Shown here piece after piece: positions 54,676-64,000 of a stretch of DNA of 64,000 nucleotides. The translations under genes were made by a program, and so were the position numbers. The stretch covers positions 6,312,711-6,376,710 of the forward strand of contig NC_044930.1 of the NCBI RefSeq assembly GCF_003576645.1, read 5' to 3'. The stretch's first letter is position 1; the number at the start of each line of letters is the position of its first letter. The DNA is from Ipomoea triloba. Taxonomy: Eukaryota; Streptophyta; Magnoliopsida; Solanales; Convolvulaceae. The notes under the pieces were generated by a model. The model saw only the letters and a program-made list of their open reading frames with translations. It made no database searches and was not told the origin of the DNA.

Positions 54676-55563
54676 CTAGAGATAGACGAAATCCTGGTGA
54701 TGATATGCTACTTTCTTTGTGCGAGAAGAACGCCTTAGTCCTCCTTCGTCTTGCCTTCCGCCTTCCCCAGATTGAGTTTGTTCAATGTTTTCCGTTATTT
54801 GCGGCTGCTGTTCCGTTAATATCGGTCTCTCTGTTGGGATAACAGCAGAGCTCTCATTGTTCATGGCCGACACAAACCTCTTCCTCCATTGTCGCTTCAC
54901 GGCATCCGAGATCAATGTATCATCAACCATAGGATTCCAAGCATCCCCTTTAGGACTAGCAATACCCCAATTCACCTTCGATGGAGGCCTCTCAAACCAC
55001 TCTTCTATCTGCAAAATAGTGTATATCTTGTATCCCATCAATACAGGTATAAGATACAACAGTTGATTATAAACAAATTCTAGTTATTCAGTCAATCAAA
55101 CTACTTAATAAGCCTAGTCAACTTGCATCATATGATACAATAAAATCACCTCTGGAGGATTAGATGCAATGAGTTCAGTGGATTTTTGTCTGCGAGTAAC
55201 GGTTTCTCCGTTCAGGTGCCTCTCCACTTCTCTCAATGATCTGAACTTTTTTCCAGTCTCCGGCTCTAAGTAATACTGCATCAACACATAATTTGCATCA
55301 ATCATCACTGAATTGTCTAACTTTTAGACTTTAATTTTGTGAATTGGAACTGTAAAATTATAGTCCCAATTAACATTTTCCATTGAAGATGGAGATGAGA
55401 ATTGAAGAAGAAACAATATAATGATACAGAAAATAATGAAATTAACCTTGTCAAATTTGGAGCCATAGGAGCGAGGGATTTCTTCAACACCCCAACCGTC
55501 GGGCAGACTGAACAGTGGGCGTGAGTTTGATGGTGTGAAAGAGGAAGAGTTGGATTTCTCCAT
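54676..55563 (-). CDS. Methyl-CpG-binding domain protein (MBD5/6-like)
   Basis: Exons 55447-55563, 55150-55275 and 54676-55008 with GT..AG introns encode 191 residues. The MBD fold (about 20-65) reads LPDGWGVEEIPRSYGSKFDK, then across the first intron YYLEPETGKKFRSLREVERH; the intron position inside the domain is as in other plant MBD genes. A second conserved block, PPSKVNWGIASPKGDAWNP followed by ISDAVKRQWRKRF, resembles the C-terminal part of Arabidopsis MBD5/MBD6. Such proteins bind methylated CG in the nucleus and help heterochromatin silencing. The C-terminus ends in basic RRSSRTKKVAYHHQDFVYL. A longer in-frame start at 55572 would need a TTG, so ATG 55563 is chosen. Confidence 0.9.
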
Positions 55564-56019
55564 GCCCACCAATTCTCAAAATGTGTATAACGTCACAGAG
55601 TTGGACTACAAAACCATAACTGCTTTTGAATATAATTGTTGGGATTCTTATCCCATATTACAACTTGTACCAAATTAAATTCTTTTTATTGAAAAAAAGA
55701 ATTTAATTTGGTACAAGTATAATTGAAAAAAATATATAATCAAGTATAATTGAACTTGAAAAAAATAATCAAGTACAATTGCAAATTTTCCCAACAAAAA
55801 ATATATTAGTAAATAACAATTTATACTTCAATTTCAATAAGGGATGTTTTATAATACTACTATAATTCTTATTAATTTGGTGGATGACCATTTTTTTTAT
55901 TGAAGATTTCATAATAACAAGAAAAAAGCTAAGGTTATTAAGGACTTAAGGTTGATACCATGCATATTAGAACTATGGCAGTATAGCTTTGCTTATGCAT
56001 GGTTCATAGTAATACTCAT

Positions 56020-56150
56020 GCACGCCAAGAGCACATATCAAAAAGAATTGAAGAAGAAGCTGAAATGGTTGCGTTTGGAGCGACAATAGCAGCAGGGAGT
56101 TTGATGGTGATGTGAAAAAGGAAGAGTTCAGCTTCTCGGAGGCATTATAC
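56020..56150 (-). pseudogene. Truncated duplicate of MBD gene exon 1
   Basis: The minus strand reads SEKLNSSFFTSPSNSLLLLSL, clearly related to MEKSNSSSFTPSNSRPLFSL at the start of the MBD gene 0.5 kb away. It diverges before the MBD motif and has no later exons. Adjacent 56155-56260 is a tandem pair of about 54 bp. Confidence 0.65.
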
Positions 56151-56154
56151 GGAT

Positions 56155-56262
56155 GTAGAGTGATAGACAGTACGTTGGAGTAAATTACAAAAGCAAAACG
56201 TAACGGGCGTAGAGTGATAGACAGTACGTTGAAGTAAATTACAAAAGCAAAACGTAACCGTA
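56155..56262. repeat. 54-bp tandem duplication
   Basis: GTAGAGTGATAGACAGTACG through CAAAAGCAAAACGTAAC is present twice in a row with two differences. Confidence 0.85.
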
Positions 56263-56429
56263 CTACTAATTTTGAAAATTTTTGATTATGAACCATGGTG
56301 ACTAAAATAAAAATTGTTGATTATGGACCATGGTGACTAAAATAAGTATATATTTTTGTTTATTTATATTTATTAGAGCCACGCTATGTATCACTCCAAT
56401 CTCTCCTCGTAATACATCAAAAGGATTTT

Positions 56430-56500
56430 TCCGTTGTCGGGAATCGAACCCGGGTCTCCTGGGTGAAAGCCAGATATCCTAACCGCTGGACGACAACGGA
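56430..56500 (-). tRNA. tRNA-Glu (TTC)
   Basis: 71 nt. Acceptor TCCGTTG pairs with CAACGGA, the anticodon loop CTTTCAC gives TTC (plus strand 56465-56467), and the A and B boxes are present (AGCGGTTAGG, GGTTCGATTCC). No intron and no encoded CCA. One T-stem pair is a mismatch (CCGGG against CCCGA). Confidence 0.93.
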
Positions 56501-57310
56501 ATGACGATACTGCTGCCTAAATAATTATACTTAACCGATAGTTTTGCTTAAATAATTTATGTGTTTTTTTTTTTTTTGAAAATAATTTATTTTAGTTAAT
56601 TACCAACACATGGATGAAAACATGTTACGCAATAAATCTTTCGTTCAATTCGTAGATTTAATATTAACAAACTAACATATAAGTAATCTTTAATCAATTT
56701 TATTTAATTTCTAATGTTAGTGTTAAGTTGAATTTGACTATATGATAAGAATATAATATTAATATATTATATAAAAATTTAAAGAATCAAATTGTATGTC
56801 GATGCAAAAACATCAAAGGTGGATTAAAGTTAGAAGACGGAATCAAATTTCAAAGACATTTTGTGAAATATAAGATACAAGTTATTTGGATGTTTATAAG
56901 TTACCATTTTTTGTTACCTTTTATTGAGGATCGGAGATAAACATTTTGGAGAGTCAACATAGTAAAAAATCTTTAACTTTTCTCCTCTTCACTCTAGCTG
57001 CAAAGAGAGAACACATAAATATAGCTAACAATTTTTAAATCATATTTTAATATCTATCATATTTTTATCTTATTAATTAAATTGTAACAATATCAGTCGC
57101 TAATAAATATAAAGAATTATTGCACTTATTAAATATTATCGCAAATTATATTGTGGACTGGATCTACCTTGCATGGTGGACCATGAAAAAAACGTCATTT
57201 TATATTAAGCGTAATTTAAAAAAACAAAAAAAACAAAAAAACAAAAAAAAAAAAAACACAATTTACTCTATTTGACAGTTGATGTTTTTTAACCATATAT
57301 ATCATTTATT

Positions 57311-57381
57311 TCCGTTGCCGAGAATCGAACCCGGGTCCCCTGGGTGACAGCCAGATATCCTAACCGCTGAACGACAACGAA
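57311..57381 (-). tRNA. tRNA-Glu-like gene with Asp anticodon (GTC)
   Basis: 71 nt, sharing almost all of its sequence with the tRNA-Glu 0.8 kb away, but the anticodon loop is CTGTCAC, so the anticodon reads GTC (57346-57348). Acceptor TTCGTTG/CAACGGA keeps pairing with one G-U pair, and the D-stem has one extra wobble. The T-stem (CCGGG/CTCGG) pairs with one G-U. It can still fold. The Glu-type body with an Asp anticodon is the odd feature; it may be a pseudogene. Confidence 0.85.
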
Positions 57382-57965
57382 ATCAACGCTTAAAATCATT
57401 AAACAAAGTTATAAATCCTTATTGTTTATACAATTCTTAGTTATTGTCATTTTCTCATCTTAGTTATTTACGAGAACATTTTACGTGATAAATCTTCCTT
57501 CCATAAGTTATTTTTAAAATTTAAACATTTTAATGTTATTTTTTACATGATAATAAAAAATTTTATATTTATTAATTGTCAACTTTGTTATGAATAGAAA
57601 AGAATTCACCTAATTAATAATTGAGTTAATTTCATTTTTGATTCTAAATTTATAGGTGGTTGTCCACTTTAAATTATTTTTTATCAGAACATTCACTTTT
57701 GGTCCTACTATTATTGTGGCATGATCATTTTTTGTCCTTTATCAACAAAACAGTTTAAATATCGTTAAATACAATGACATTTCGAACTTCAATTATGAAT
57801 TTCTTCAAAAAAAAAAAACATAAAAATATAGCAATTTAATCTAATTTGTATTAAAAAAAATATTGAAATGTCTTTGTATTTAATAATTAAATAAAATTTC
57901 AAACGTTTACTATTAGCAGACTAATCTCTACTAGTTAATTGATAGCTATATTGGTTTTATATGAA
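57382..57965. other. Intergenic with half of a MITE
   Basis: 57625-57900 matches one arm of the Mutator-like MITE at 42862-43248. No gene. Confidence 0.5.
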
Positions 57966-58275
57966 CTAGTATTTTCGCCCGTGTGATGCACGGAATGGAT
58001 TTATTATAATATATTAAAAATATTTGGATTAATATATAATTATTTAAATTAGAACATCAAATATTATATATAGTGCAATTGAAGATATGTTTTGGATCAT
58101 TTATGTTTTTTAATGTTATCATTGCTTGAGTTTGAGCAAATAATTGCTCAAATTAATAGCTAATGTGTAGATCTATGCATGCGGTGTTGTAACTTTGGAG
58201 ATTTTATATATCATTATTTATGATTTTTATAAATTGGGCAAATGTACTTGTTCTCTAACAACTCAGTTATAGGAA
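57966..58275 (-). mobile_element. Helitron 3' terminus (minus orientation)
   Basis: Begins CTAGTATTTTCGCCCGTGTG on the plus strand. On the minus strand the hairpin CCGTGCATCACACGGG is followed by GCGAAAATACTAG and a host T, the canonical Helitron end. The next 300 bp match 1354-1660. The helicase is absent. Confidence 0.85.
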
Positions 58276-58976
58276 TCAATTGTTATCTTAAATAATTTGT
58301 ATGGAACATATATTTTTTGTCTACATATATAGCAATTTTGTCATTTTGTAAAAAAAGAAAAAAAAACATGAGTTAATTAGTGCATTTTTTAGTTTTTCCT
58401 CTTTACAGTTTCCCTTAAAAAAATATGAGTTAATTAATCCATCTGTTAAGCATTATATTAGTCCCAGTCAAACTAAGAAGAACTGAAGTAAATGAAAAAC
58501 AAAACAACCAAGGCTATCATGCCTTGGGTTCAATCTTAGGCTTTTTCAAACTCTCTGAAGATGATAAACAATCCATGTTTATTCTCTTCAAAGACTGCTG
58601 CTCAGAATGTTAATTGATAGCTATATTGGTTTTATATGAATTGTTCAATGAAATTGTTGGGGCATAGAGTCAAGGCCAAAGGAGAACAAGAGGGGCACAA
58701 AGGGGACATCATGACATTTCATCAATTATCACTCACATACCCTATAATAACTCGTATGAGATTGTATCTCATCTATATTACTTGAGGGGAAATAATGACA
58801 CTTGTAAGTTGTAACTCAACATCTCATTTTATATTTTACCATATATTGGTTCCATCCCTATTTTACCCTTAAATTATCACTTTAGTAATAGGGCTAGTAC
58901 GTTCCAAAAACCATCAAAGTACAACTTAAAGAAATTCTAAAATTATATATTCCATACGTAAATATACATTTATGAC
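58276..58976. other. Intergenic, nothing recognised
   Basis: AT-rich sequence without recognisable gene or repeat termini. A short stretch near 58610-58640 repeats 57940-57965. Confidence 0.4.
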
Positions 58977-60026
58977 ATGAGACTGATGCAGTCACATGCA
59001 GAAGACAATATTGAGCCTTTTCTGTCAGATGATGATGAAGAAGTAAGGGAAGTTAGGAGGACTAGCAAGCAACAAATTGAAGAAGACATTGATGGGGCTG
59101 AAAATACAGACAATGATGAAGATAGGCAACAAGCTGGAGGTGACAATAGATTTGAAGACAGACCACAAACTGGAGGTGATAGTGGATGTGAAGATAGGGC
59201 TGCATTTTGTGAACATTATGATTCCGATGACCCACCGGGTTATGAAACAGGTAGTGAGGATAATTTGAATGATGTTGGTGATCATTCTAATAAGGTTAAG
59301 TTCCCATCATATAATCCAAAAGTTTATCCACCAATTCTAGAAGTAGGTTTGTTGTTTGAAGATAGCAACCAATTTAAACAAGCTATAATTAGTTATGTCG
59401 TGTACACAAAGAGAAACCTTAAATTTACTAAGAATGAGCCAAATAGAATCAGATCGAGTTAAGTGTATAGAGAACTGCCCTTTCTGGTGTTGTAGTCATT
59501 GGGATAAAAGGTATCGTTATTTTCAACTTAGAAGAATAACTAATGATCATAGATGCAACACTAAAGTGAACTTAGGAATAGTGAGCCAGAACTTGCTAGA
59601 GAAAAAGTACGAAGATAAAGTCATTGCAAACCCAACAATCCGTATTGTTGAGTTGAAGAAGCGTATTGAGTCAGAGCTCAAAGTCACTTTTACAGTTAGC
59701 ATGGTTAGGAGGGCAATCAGGGCAATTGTGAAGAAAGTGAATGTTGGTTTTGATGATCAGTTTAAAAGATTAAGAGATTATGCTCATGAATGCTTGAACT
59801 CAAATCTAGGAGAACTGTAATCATAAAAACAAATAGAGTTGTAGAAAATGCTCCTTGCACATTTCAAAGAATTTATGTATGCTTTGGAGCATTAAAGAGT
59901 GGGTTTGCACAAGGATGTAGAAAAGTATTTGGCTTAGATGGATGTTTTTTAAAGAGTAAGTTGAAAGGAAAAATATTAAGTGTTGTAGGCAGGGATGCAA
60001 ACAATCAAATGTATCTGGTTGCATAG
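58977..60026 (+). pseudogene. Mutator-like (MuDR) transposase, N-terminal pseudogene
   Basis: Three overlapping frames together read as a MuDR-type transposase. First is an acidic N-terminus (FLSDDDEE), then PPILEVGLLFEDSNQFKQAI and LKFTKNEPNRIR, the MuDR N-terminal domain. After a frameshift near 59455: VKCIENCPFWCCSHWDKRY and HRCNTKVN, then DDQFKRLRDYAHE. After a second frameshift near 59805: FQRIYVCFGALKSGF, GLDGCFLKSKLKG and GRDANNQMYLVA. Only the first catalytic Asp (LDGCF) remains; sequence homology stops at about 60026, before the rest of the DDE domain and the zinc knuckle. Not functional. Confidence 0.85.
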
Positions 60027-60827
60027 TTGGAGATGGAATTGAGCAAGTTTAAAAATCAAAGATCAAAGTGGTGAAATCCTAATAGTCAAAGGACCAAAAC
60101 GGGTATTAATTCTAATCCCATTCTTATATGATATAGAAAAGTGCAAACATTATATCTGACACTTAAAAAAATTTGCACATTATCTCATGTACGACACAAT
60201 GGAGCTTTTAACCCACAACGACAATATATTGTTGGCTCATAATGGAGATTTGGTCTTAAAGAACTCGAGGAAAATGGTGACCCACTCTGACAAGAAGAAG
60301 ACATTTCTTGATCAGCAACTGAGAGAATCCGAAAAAATCGAGTGTGATGATTGATCAATTAAGCTCCCGGATGCGAGAAAAAACAAATTATGTATGTGTT
60401 GTGAGTTGAGAGAGTGAGAGAGCATAAGCGAGATAGAGAGATTGACGATAGAGGAGAAGAGAATTAGAGTTTAATTCAATCTGAGTGTGTGCGACATAGA
60501 TAGTGTAAAGCATTATCCACATTAGCAGCAACTAAGCGTTTACCGGCTGGGTTGGGAACAAATGGACTTAATTGATTTATTTTACCAGTTTAGAGGACTT
60601 ACACAGTTTTTTTTTATTTTGGGAGGTCAATTGTACTATGCGGTTCACTTTGGATCTTATTTGAACTTTTTCCTTTAGTTTTACTTTCCTTCTGGTACCA
60701 TGTGCTCTTTCTCTTTTTGTATTTCTTTATTCATTTTTTTTTTTGAAAGAGCCAATCTTCCATTTCTTTATCTCTGATTCCATATCCGTGGGAGAATGAG
60801 AAAGGCGAGCATGAAAACGCAGTTGCA
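60027..60827. other. Intergenic, no gene recognised
   Basis: Contains a GA-rich patch (60400-60470). No protein, RNA or transposon end was identified. Confidence 0.4.
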
Positions 60828-60984
60828 ATGGAAGTCTCGAAGAACTGGGTTAAGTCAATTCTAACTTCTTTTCTGCTTCTCTTGCTCGTTGTCGATATTA
60901 ACGCAGTTGCAATGGCAGTCTTGAAGAACTGGGTTAAGTCAATTCTAACTTCTTTTCTGCTTCTCTTGCTCGTTATCGATATTG
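60817..60984. repeat. 84-bp tandem duplication
   Basis: Two units starting ACGCAGTTGCAATGG at 60817 and 60901 with three or so differences. Confidence 0.9.
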
Positions 60985-61007
60985 TTGCCAGAGTGCAGAA
61001 AATTTGA
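60828..61007 (+). CDS. Small hydrophobic ORF with duplicated leader (59 aa)
   Basis: ATG at 60828 to TGA at 61005 encodes 59 residues made of two copies of a 28-residue unit: NWVKSILTSFLLLLLVVDI, then NWVKSILTSFLLLLLVIDI. Each copy looks like a signal peptide or a membrane segment. The 84-bp DNA duplication keeps frame (60817-60900 and 60901-60984). It may be the first exon or a relic of a secreted-peptide gene; no mature domain follows within 100 bp. Expression is unknown. Confidence 0.35.
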   Translation: MEVSKNWVKSILTSFLLLLLVVDINAVAMAVLKNWVKSILTSFLLLLLVIDIVARVQKI

Positions 61008-62146
61008 AATGTCTGAGTTTAAGATTTGACTTCTCGCTTTGATAAATTGCTCACAGTTTAACTCTTTCTCTACATTTGCACACATTTACTCTCTATCTCT
61101 CTACTTGCTGCAAACCTTGAAATTCTGGTACAATATGCCAACCCAAAAGCAATATGTGCACAATGCACATACTTTTCTTTACTAAAATTTTGTTAGATTT
61201 TTGCAGATGTTATTGTTTCCTACTAAATTAATTTCTATTTTTTTTTTTACAGAATTTTGAGTAAAATAATTACTCGCATTGTGGGTGTTCGAAGATCTTA
61301 GCTCTACTCCGTTAATTTACTCTCTTTTTTTTTTTTGAAGATAAACATAGCTATTCCATTAATTCATAACATAAAACGTTTACATCAACGATCAATGAAA
61401 TGGTAAACCATTCCTTACAGTCAGACATAGAAACAACTTTTATAACTATGCTATAGAAAACTTGAATCGCAGACTGTTTCATAACTAGGAAGCTATGTTC
61501 CTTCAAGGAGCTTAAAGCTTCATCAAAGATCTCGGTCTTCATCATCATTCTTTTTTGCTCGCCCAGGATAAGATCAACACTTGCCGAAACCAAACTAAAC
61601 GATTTATGCTAATGATAATGAAAAGCTCGTGAAAGTAACGAGAGGAAAAAGCCCGTGAAAGTAACGAGAGGAAAACACAATAATAGAGAAAATAAAAAGT
61701 GGTAAAGCCAAAGTAGGGTTGGGAGTTCAAGACTACCAACACAAACCCCAATACCTACCTACTATTATTCTATTCAAAGGGAAAGAAAACGGAAGAAGAA
61801 GATCTGTGGCGGTGGTCGGAGGCGGACGGAGCTGCGACGGTGGTCGGGGCGGAAGAAGAGCGAGAGTAAACGTAGAAGGTGACCAAAACCGCCGGCTCAA
61901 AGCTCCATTAGAGCTCCGGCCGGAGGCCGGCGGTGGAAGCCAAAGTTGAGCAACAGAGAAAAGCTTTTTGTTTTTCCGTTAATTTACTTGTTTGTTGAAA
62001 GAAGATAATCAATTCTTTGTATAAGCATTACAATAAGAAATCAATGGCATAGCGTAGCATCGCAGTAAAAAATCCGTACTTTGCAGTAGTCCTTACACAC
62101 CAAGTGTCAAGACTTCAACGGTATACGAGAGCACCAAACATCAATA
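61008..62146. other. Intergenic, unassigned open frames
   Basis: 61322-61593 on the minus strand is open for 80 codons and ends near an A tail (T run at 61322), which suggests a retroposed fragment, but I do not recognise the protein. 61790-61950 is GC-rich and may be a gene fragment (RRRSVAVVGGGRSCDGG); no family is recognised. Confidence 0.4.
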
Positions 62147-62218
62147 GCGTTTGTAGTCCAACGGTTAGGATAATAGCCTTCCAAGCAATAGACCCGGGTT
62201 CGACTCCCGGCAAACGCA
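62147..62218 (+). tRNA. tRNA-Gly (TCC)
   Basis: 72 nt. Acceptor GCGTTTG/CAAACGC, anticodon loop CTTCCAA gives TCC, and the B box is GGTTCGACTCC. The T-stem CCGGG/CCCGG is perfect. The anticodon stem ATAGC/GCAAT has one A-A mismatch. Confidence 0.92.
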
Positions 62219-62563
62219 GCGGTTTGTTTCTTTTTCCCGAGCTTTTCACAATAGTCTGTATTGAATCATTTTATTCTGCAAGCAATGGAATTTTCAATTT
62301 TGGCAGGAAACACAGCTGCAGACTTATAATACTACTTTAGAAATTTTATGTAGTATATATACTACTGTAGAAATTTAGAACATTCAAAACAAGCTTTTTT
62401 TTATAATACTACAAGATACATATATATATTGACTATATATCAAATTCACACGAAAATTCCGAGTCCTAACTATTCATACTCAGATAACATTGAAATCAAT
62501 CAAAATTCAGCTTCTATAGAAAAAATATAATTTCTTAAATTAAAATTTAAAAAAAAAAAAAAA
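62219..62563. other. Intergenic between tRNA-Gly and the membrane-protein gene
   Basis: AT-rich; holds the 3' flank of the minus-strand gene at 62564. Nothing else seen. Confidence 0.4.
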
Positions 62564-62950
62564 TCAGTGTCGTTCTCCTTGATCAGCAGACTCCCAGAGG
62601 GACAGAGCCTTGACAACATAAGCGGAGGCCGCCACGACGACCGCCGCGAAGATCGGCGGCACGACCAGGTCCATCTTCGACTTCCTGAACAGCTCCGCCG
62701 GAAAACAGAACACCTCGGACGGAACGTCCAACGGAATCCTGACCGACGACGAGCCTCCGGCGCCGCATGGCGCGGAGAAGGAGGAAGCCGGAGTGATAGC
62801 GGAGACGAAAGCCAGCTCCGGCGTGAAGGAGGCGAGCGCCACCGTGACGGTCAAGACGGTGGTCCACGACGCGGCGTAGAATAGCAAAGGCAACCTGGGA
62901 ATTGAGAACAGCCTGTGCAGCATGGAGTTGATGAACAAAGCGAAACTCAT
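62564..62950 (-). CDS. Small plant membrane protein of unknown function
   Basis: An intronless ORF of 128 residues from ATG 62950 (MSFALFINSMLHRLFSIPRL). It has a hydrophobic segment at about 19-45 (LLFYAASWTTVLTVTVALAS) and another at about 98-116 (VPPIFAAVVVAASAYVV), separated by a Ser/Gly-rich loop with CGAGG and EVFCFPAELFRKSKMD. The G/C-rich codon use contrasts with the AT-rich surroundings and supports coding. I recall similar uncharacterised membrane proteins in other plants, but know no function. An in-frame extension to 63091 is AT-rich and unlikely to be translated. Promoter and partners are not evident. Confidence 0.75.
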   Translation of the reverse strand: MSFALFINSMLHRLFSIPRLPLLFYAASWTTVLTVTVALASFTPELAFVSAITPASSFSAPCGAGGSSSVRIPLDVPSEVFCFPAELFRKSKMDLVVPPIFAAVVVAASAYVVKALSLWESADQGERH

Positions 62951-63404
62951 AATAATAAAATTAATTAAATCTATATGGTTTGAATTCCTTGAAGTTGTGG
63001 TATATATGTAAGTGCATATATATGATATGATGTTGTATTTATGTGTGGTGGAGATTGACCTAAATTTCAACCACTTGGAGACTAGAAACATATCGGAGAT
63101 AATTTGGTGACTAACTCCTCCATGGGTTCAATTGAGTTTTTGGTGGTTTGGTAGACAGCACTGAGAGGGTTTCAACTAAGTGGAGCCATTATTAGGTAGT
63201 CGTGGCATCACGCAACTTTTCACAATATACTTCATGTCGTTTTGGGATTTATTAATTCACATCTTCATCTACCCATTTTATTATTTTATTTTGTTGCCAA
63301 TTTTTTTCAATCAAGACTACTCCTCTCCTTCATTACTATTCTTTATTTGCAATAGTTAATTACACAAAAGTATATCACAAAACATTGATTAATGTGAAAA
63401 TATA
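62951..63404. promoter_or_regulatory. Upstream region of the small membrane-protein gene
   Basis: 5' flank on the minus strand; TATATATG-like sequences occur at 63000-63025, about 50-75 bp upstream of the ATG. Assignment by position. Confidence 0.35.
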
Positions 63405-63407
63405 TTA

Positions 63408-63727
63408 GAGCAACCTCGGTAGATGGAGATTTTAGTTGATTTTTACATAGATGATTAGGGTGAGAGGACATGGAAAAGAGAAGAGAAAGGGAGAAAAGAA
63501 AAAGTAACAGAACTAATGCGCTTAGTACGCGCCTAGTAAGCATGCATCAATTGTGCATAACACACAATTGATGAGAAAGTTGTTTTTTATGGGACAGTGG
63601 GTCCCACAAAAAAAAATAAAATTCAAGTCTTACACGAGGAACTCAACATTCTCTCTCCAAACTTCTCTCTTTCACATTGATATAAAAGCTGCAAAAATCA
63701 TCCACACTCCCCCTATTGGAGATGTTC
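63408..63727. mobile_element. Tourist-like (PIF/Harbinger) MITE, 320 bp
   Basis: Ends GAGCAACCTCGGTAGATGGAG and CCCCTATTGGAGATGTTC are degenerate inverted repeats of the common plant GAGCATCTCCAAT type, flanked by TTA at 63405-63407 and 63728-63730. No coding capacity. Confidence 0.75.
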
Positions 63728-63730
63728 TTA

Positions 63731-64000
63731 GCTCTATAAAGAGTTCTACTACATGTACTCTATTTTTCTACTCCCTCACTTTTACTCCCTGACGTGGCGA
63801 TGAATGATTAGTTATTTTCATCCTGCGGGTCCCAAGAAAAATGTAAACATTAACATTTTGTGGGAGGGAATAAAAGTTGAGAGTACAAGGAACATTTTCC
63901 GCTCTATAAATTGAATATAAAATGGAAAAAACAAAAGAATAGTCTAATGACTTGATCTAAAAACATAGAGAGGTAGAGGAATGATTCAAAGTTGAAAGCT
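63731..64000. other. Window end, nothing recognised
   Basis: AT-rich sequence with ACTCCCTCACTTTTACTCCC, which faces GGGAGGGAATAAAAGTTGAGAGT at about 63862 and may be ends of a small MITE. Confidence 0.4.

Noticed and set aside
54785..55083. Plus-strand frames opposite the MBD gene
   Set aside because: Antisense shadows; the minus strand gives a clear MBD with correct splice sites.
61351..61593. 80-codon minus-strand frame next to an A tail
   Set aside because: Possibly a retroposed fragment, but the protein is not recognised and no target duplication was found.
62567..62884. Plus-strand and alternative minus-strand frames over the small membrane-protein gene
   Set aside because: Shadows of the GC-rich coding sequence; the hydrophobic, plant-like reading on the minus strand from 62950 is preferred.

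Overview
This window looks like plant nuclear DNA, most likely from a eudicot. It is AT-rich, has genes with short GT..AG introns, three plant-type nuclear tRNA genes, an ArfGAP, a methyl-CpG-binding-domain protein, RNase T2 paralogs, and a dense nest of Helitrons, hAT, Mutator-like, Stowaway and Tourist elements, SINEs, LINEs and LTR remnants. The RNase T2-like proteins lack all their catalytic histidines. That recalls the inactive RNase-related storage proteins known from bindweed (Convolvulaceae) and ginseng, so an asterid is plausible, but the species cannot be fixed from this sequence.

Layout. 1-656: 5' part of an ArfGAP gene on the minus strand. 1.35-4.2 kb: a decayed Helitron helicase interrupted by a hAT-like element with a perfect 8-bp target duplication, next to an LTR-gag fragment. 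5.0-6.3 kb and 28.4-30.7 kb: two intact four-exon RNase T2-like genes in the same orientation. Between them, 10.85-16.9 kb and 23.1-27.4 kb are two copies of one segment that differ by insertions; each copy serves as the empty site for an insertion in the other. 17.0-22.6 kb is a 5.5-kb Mutator-like element holding a 2.8-kb solo LTR (with a Stowaway inside it) and a SINE.

32.6-54.1 kb is dominated by amplified copies of a gene with a 'putative gypsy-type transposon' domain (PF04195-like). Two intact copies form an inverted pair (32.8 and 48.6 kb), a two-exon relative lies at 11.9 kb, and remnants lie at 25.9, 44 and 52.7 kb. A structurally complete LINE with two open ORFs (35.8-41.8 kb) sits between the inverted copies. 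54.7-64 kb is more genic: an MBD gene, two tRNA-Glu genes (one with an Asp anticodon), a Mutator-like transposase pseudogene, a tRNA-Gly and a small membrane-protein gene.

The host genes show no shared pathway. The main story is structural: repeated segmental duplication plus layered transposition, much of it datable by perfect target-site duplications. The most interesting points are the paired catalytically dead RNase T2 proteins, the anticodon-switched tRNA, the amplified PF04195 family with a conserved 41-bp promoter array, and several small transposons defined to the base. No evidence for an unknown multi-gene system was found. Two assembly flaws are visible: a 223-bp exact repeat around a single N, and a 565-N gap inside a poly(A) tract.
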